Source of the DNA: JBBDJG01 sp040880005
GTDB taxonomy: Bacteria > Actinomycetota > Thermoleophilia > Solirubrobacterales > JBBDJG01
NCBI GenBank assembly: GCA_040880005.1
Contig: JBBDJG010000027.1
Span: 1-64,000, forward strand
Length of the DNA: 64,000 nucleotides
Direction of reading: 5' to 3'
Shown: positions 62,350-64,000 of the stretch, piece by piece
Position numbering within the stretch: position 1 is the first letter of the stretch
Layout of the letters: every line of letters begins with the position of its first letter
Program-made: the position numbers and the translations under genes
The notes under the pieces: generated by a model
Seen by the model: the letters and a program-made list of their open reading frames with translations, nothing else
What the model was told of the DNA's origin: nothing
The model's database searches: none

Positions 62350-62551
62350 TACGGAAACAGACTGCCTGCCGAAGGCGGCGAAGTCAAGCGATGCGGGTTT
62401 TGCCGCTCGTCCTTCTGTCCGGCTCGCCGACCGCGGCGGCAGGAGAAGCCCGGCCGCCGCAGAATCGCGCTTTGATGGGCATGCGGGACGCATTCCGCGC
62501 TCTGCTGCCACAATCATCTGCCTCAAGATACAAACCTCGCAGCGAACCCCG

Positions 62552-63322
62552 ATGGCAGCAACTGACGAAATCGCAGACCAGGCCGCACAGAACGTTCCAC
62601 AGGCGGGCGCCGCGCTCGTGCCTGAGCCCGACCCGTCCGCCGTGGTCCAGCTCCAGGACGTCACGGTCGTCTACCCCGGCGGCAACGTCGGGCTCGACGG
62701 CGTGTCGATGAGCATCGGACGTGGAGAGTGGGTCTTCCTTGTCGGCCCCACCGGCTGCGGCAAGTCGACTTTCATGCGACTGCTGCTGCGGGAGTTGGAG
62801 CCGTCGCGGGGACGTGTGCTGGTCGCCGGGCGCGACATCGGTGAACTGCCACGAAAGCGCGTTCCCAAGCTCCGCCGCAACATGGGTGTCGTGTTTCAGG
62901 ACTACAAGCTGCTGCCGAATCGCACCGTTTACGACAACGTCGCATACGCGTTGCAGGTGATCGGCGGATCGAAAGACAACATCCGTCGCAAAGTGCCCGA
63001 GATCCTGCGCCTGGTGGGTCTTTCCACGAAGCTGCACAGCTACCCGGACGAGCTGTCGGGTGGCGAACAGCAACGTGTTTCGCTGGCACGTGCGTTCGTC
63101 AACCATCCCCCACTGCTGCTCGCGGACGAGCCGACCGGCAATCTCGACCCAAATACGTCGATCGGGATCATGCAGCTGCTGTACCGCATGAATCAGACCG
63201 GCACCACACTGATCGTCGCGTCGCACGATCACGACATGGTCGATCGGATGCGACGACGCGTGATCGAGTTGGAGGAGGGGAGGGTGGTGCGGGATGAACG
63301 CGCCGCCGGCTATCGCGTATGA
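62552..63322 (+). CDS. ftsE: Cell division ATP-binding protein FtsE
   Basis: A 256-aa ABC ATPase: Walker A GPTGCGKST (about 68-76), Q-loop FQDYKLLPNRTVYDNVAYAL, signature LSGGEQQRVSLARA, Walker B LLLADEPTGNLD, H-loop ASHDHDM. A ~28-residue polar N-terminal extension precedes the fold. It powers FtsX to activate peptidoglycan hydrolases at the septum. The ATG at 62552 is chosen by homology. The 62350-62551 upstream region has no supported feature. Overlaps ftsX by 4 bp. Confidence 0.93.
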   Translation: MAATDEIADQAAQNVPQAGAALVPEPDPSAVVQLQDVTVVYPGGNVGLDGVSMSIGRGEWVFLVGPTGCGKSTFMRLLLRELEPSRGRVLVAGRDIGELPRKRVPKLRRNMGVVFQDYKLLPNRTVYDNVAYALQVIGGSKDNIRRKVPEILRLVGLSTKLHSYPDELSGGEQQRVSLARAFVNHPPLLLADEPTGNLDPNTSIGIMQLLYRMNQTGTTLIVASHDHDMVDRMRRRVIELEEGRVVRDERAAGYRV

Positions 63323-64000
63323 GGCTCGGCTTCTTCCTGCGCGAGTCATGGCGGGCGCTGCGGCGTAACGCCGCCCCCAGCCTTGCGGCCGCGGCCACGG
63401 TGCTGATCACGACGCTGGTGCTCGGCGTGTTCATCCCCGTGGTGCGTGCGGCCACGTCGAAGACCAACGAGGTGCGCAACAAGATCGAGATCGAGGTCTT
63501 CATCGAGCCCGACGCCAGCAAGGCGGAGATCGAGGAGCTGGGGAACCAGATCCGCGAGATCGACCACGTCAAGAGCATTCAGTTCGTGAGCAAGGACCAG
63601 GCCAAGCAGTTGCTGCAGAAGCGCGTCGGCGAGGACATCCTCGAAAACGTGCCGCCCAACTTTGCGTTGCCGCCTTCCTACCGGATCAAGCTCGACAATC
63701 CGGCCAACATCGATCAGGTCAAGGCTGCACTGCAGCCGGTCGGAGCCGATGGCAAACCCCATCTGGTCAACCCGATCATCCAGCGCAACAACGGCATCAA
63801 GGATCGAGAGGACGAGACGGCAAAGATTCTCTCGGCAACTCGCACGATCAAGATCGTGCTAGCGACGCTCGCGGGACTTCTGATACTGGCTTCGATACTG
63901 CTCGTCGCCAACACGATCCGGCTCTCGATATTTGCCCGCCGACGTGAGGTCGAGGTGATGCGGCTGGTCGGAGCGACCAACTGGTTCGTTCGCTGGCCGT
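63319..64000 (+). CDS. ftsX: Cell division protein FtsX (truncated by window end)
   Basis: At least 227 residues, open to the window edge. A cytoplasmic start MRLGFFLRESWRALRRN, first helix (PSLAAAATVLITTLVLGVFIPVV), then the extracytoplasmic loop with the FtsX pattern (IEVFIEPDASKAEIEELG..., IQFVSKDQAKQLLQKRVGEDILENVPPNFALPPSYRIKL) and the second helix plus MRLVGATNWFVR of the ABC2-like core. ATGA overlap with ftsE confirms the start. The loop binds the hydrolase partner. Confidence 0.92.
   Translation, partial: MRLGFFLRESWRALRRNAAPSLAAAATVLITTLVLGVFIPVVRAATSKTNEVRNKIEIEVFIEPDASKAEIEELGNQIREIDHVKSIQFVSKDQAKQLLQKRVGEDILENVPPNFALPPSYRIKLDNPANIDQVKAALQPVGADGKPHLVNPIIQRNNGIKDREDETAKILSATRTIKIVLATLAGLLILASILLVANTIRLSIFARRREVEVMRLVGATNWFVRWP

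Overview
The window is about 64 kb of high-GC DNA, densely coded on both strands. It is almost certainly from a deep-branching actinobacterium, and a Thermoleophilia/Solirubrobacterales-like lineage is my best inference. The evidence is the gene order rpmE-DUF1385-prfA-prmC-sua5-rpiB-glyA, then a WecA-type transferase, then atpZ-atpI-atpBEFHAGDC, and later comF-hpf-secA-prfB-...-ftsE-ftsX. This order matches the conserved actinobacterial/Firmicute backbone. Two 10-N gaps (17417-17426 and 60805-60814) and several collapsed-looking genes suggest a draft, possibly metagenome-derived, assembly. I see no rRNA, tRNA, CRISPR array or prophage. Layout: (1) 1-17.4 kb is acyl-CoA and branched-chain catabolism: acyl-CoA dehydrogenase, leucyl aminopeptidase, thiolase, a coenzyme-B12 acyl-CoA mutase of isobutyryl-CoA type (large subunit at 4.9 kb, B12 subunit at 13.3 kb), zinc alcohol dehydrogenase, acyl-CoA ligase, etfB-etfA and ETF:quinone oxidoreductase. 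Embedded in it are two cupredoxins and two membrane diguanylate cyclases, one with an HD-GYP domain. (2) 17.4-25.7 kb is translation and one-carbon housekeeping, ending in glycan genes. (3) 25.7-34.9 kb holds a VapBC pair, AsnB, WecA, membrane proteins, a broken adenylate cyclase and small redox genes. (4) 35-42.7 kb is the complete F1Fo ATP synthase operon. (5) 42.7-54.2 kb has a second VapBC, citrate synthase, an M20 peptidase, and surface-polysaccharide or nucleotide-sugar genes (LCP, UDP-glucose dehydrogenase, two nucleotidyltransferases, phosphosugar isomerase) around ahcY. (6) 54.2-64 kb is comF, hpf, secA, prfB (with a programmed +1 frameshift), nadC, nadA, a CBS protein, ftsE and the start of ftsX. 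The most unusual content is repeat-derived. A family of ~55-bp double-hairpin elements, each led by a G homopolymer of 5 to 22 bases, occurs four times. Two copies lie inside genes: one adds 26 codons in frame to the acyl-CoA dehydrogenase, and one puts G22 into a sugar nucleotidyltransferase and shifts its frame, so that gene may be phase variable. A separate 196-bp MITE-like element with 38-bp imperfect terminal inverted repeats lies upstream of the LCP gene, and a third, shorter inverted repeat occurs twice. At least eighteen genes have a TANNNT -10 hexamer only 6-10 nt upstream of the start codon, which implies widespread leaderless transcription and helped choose starts.
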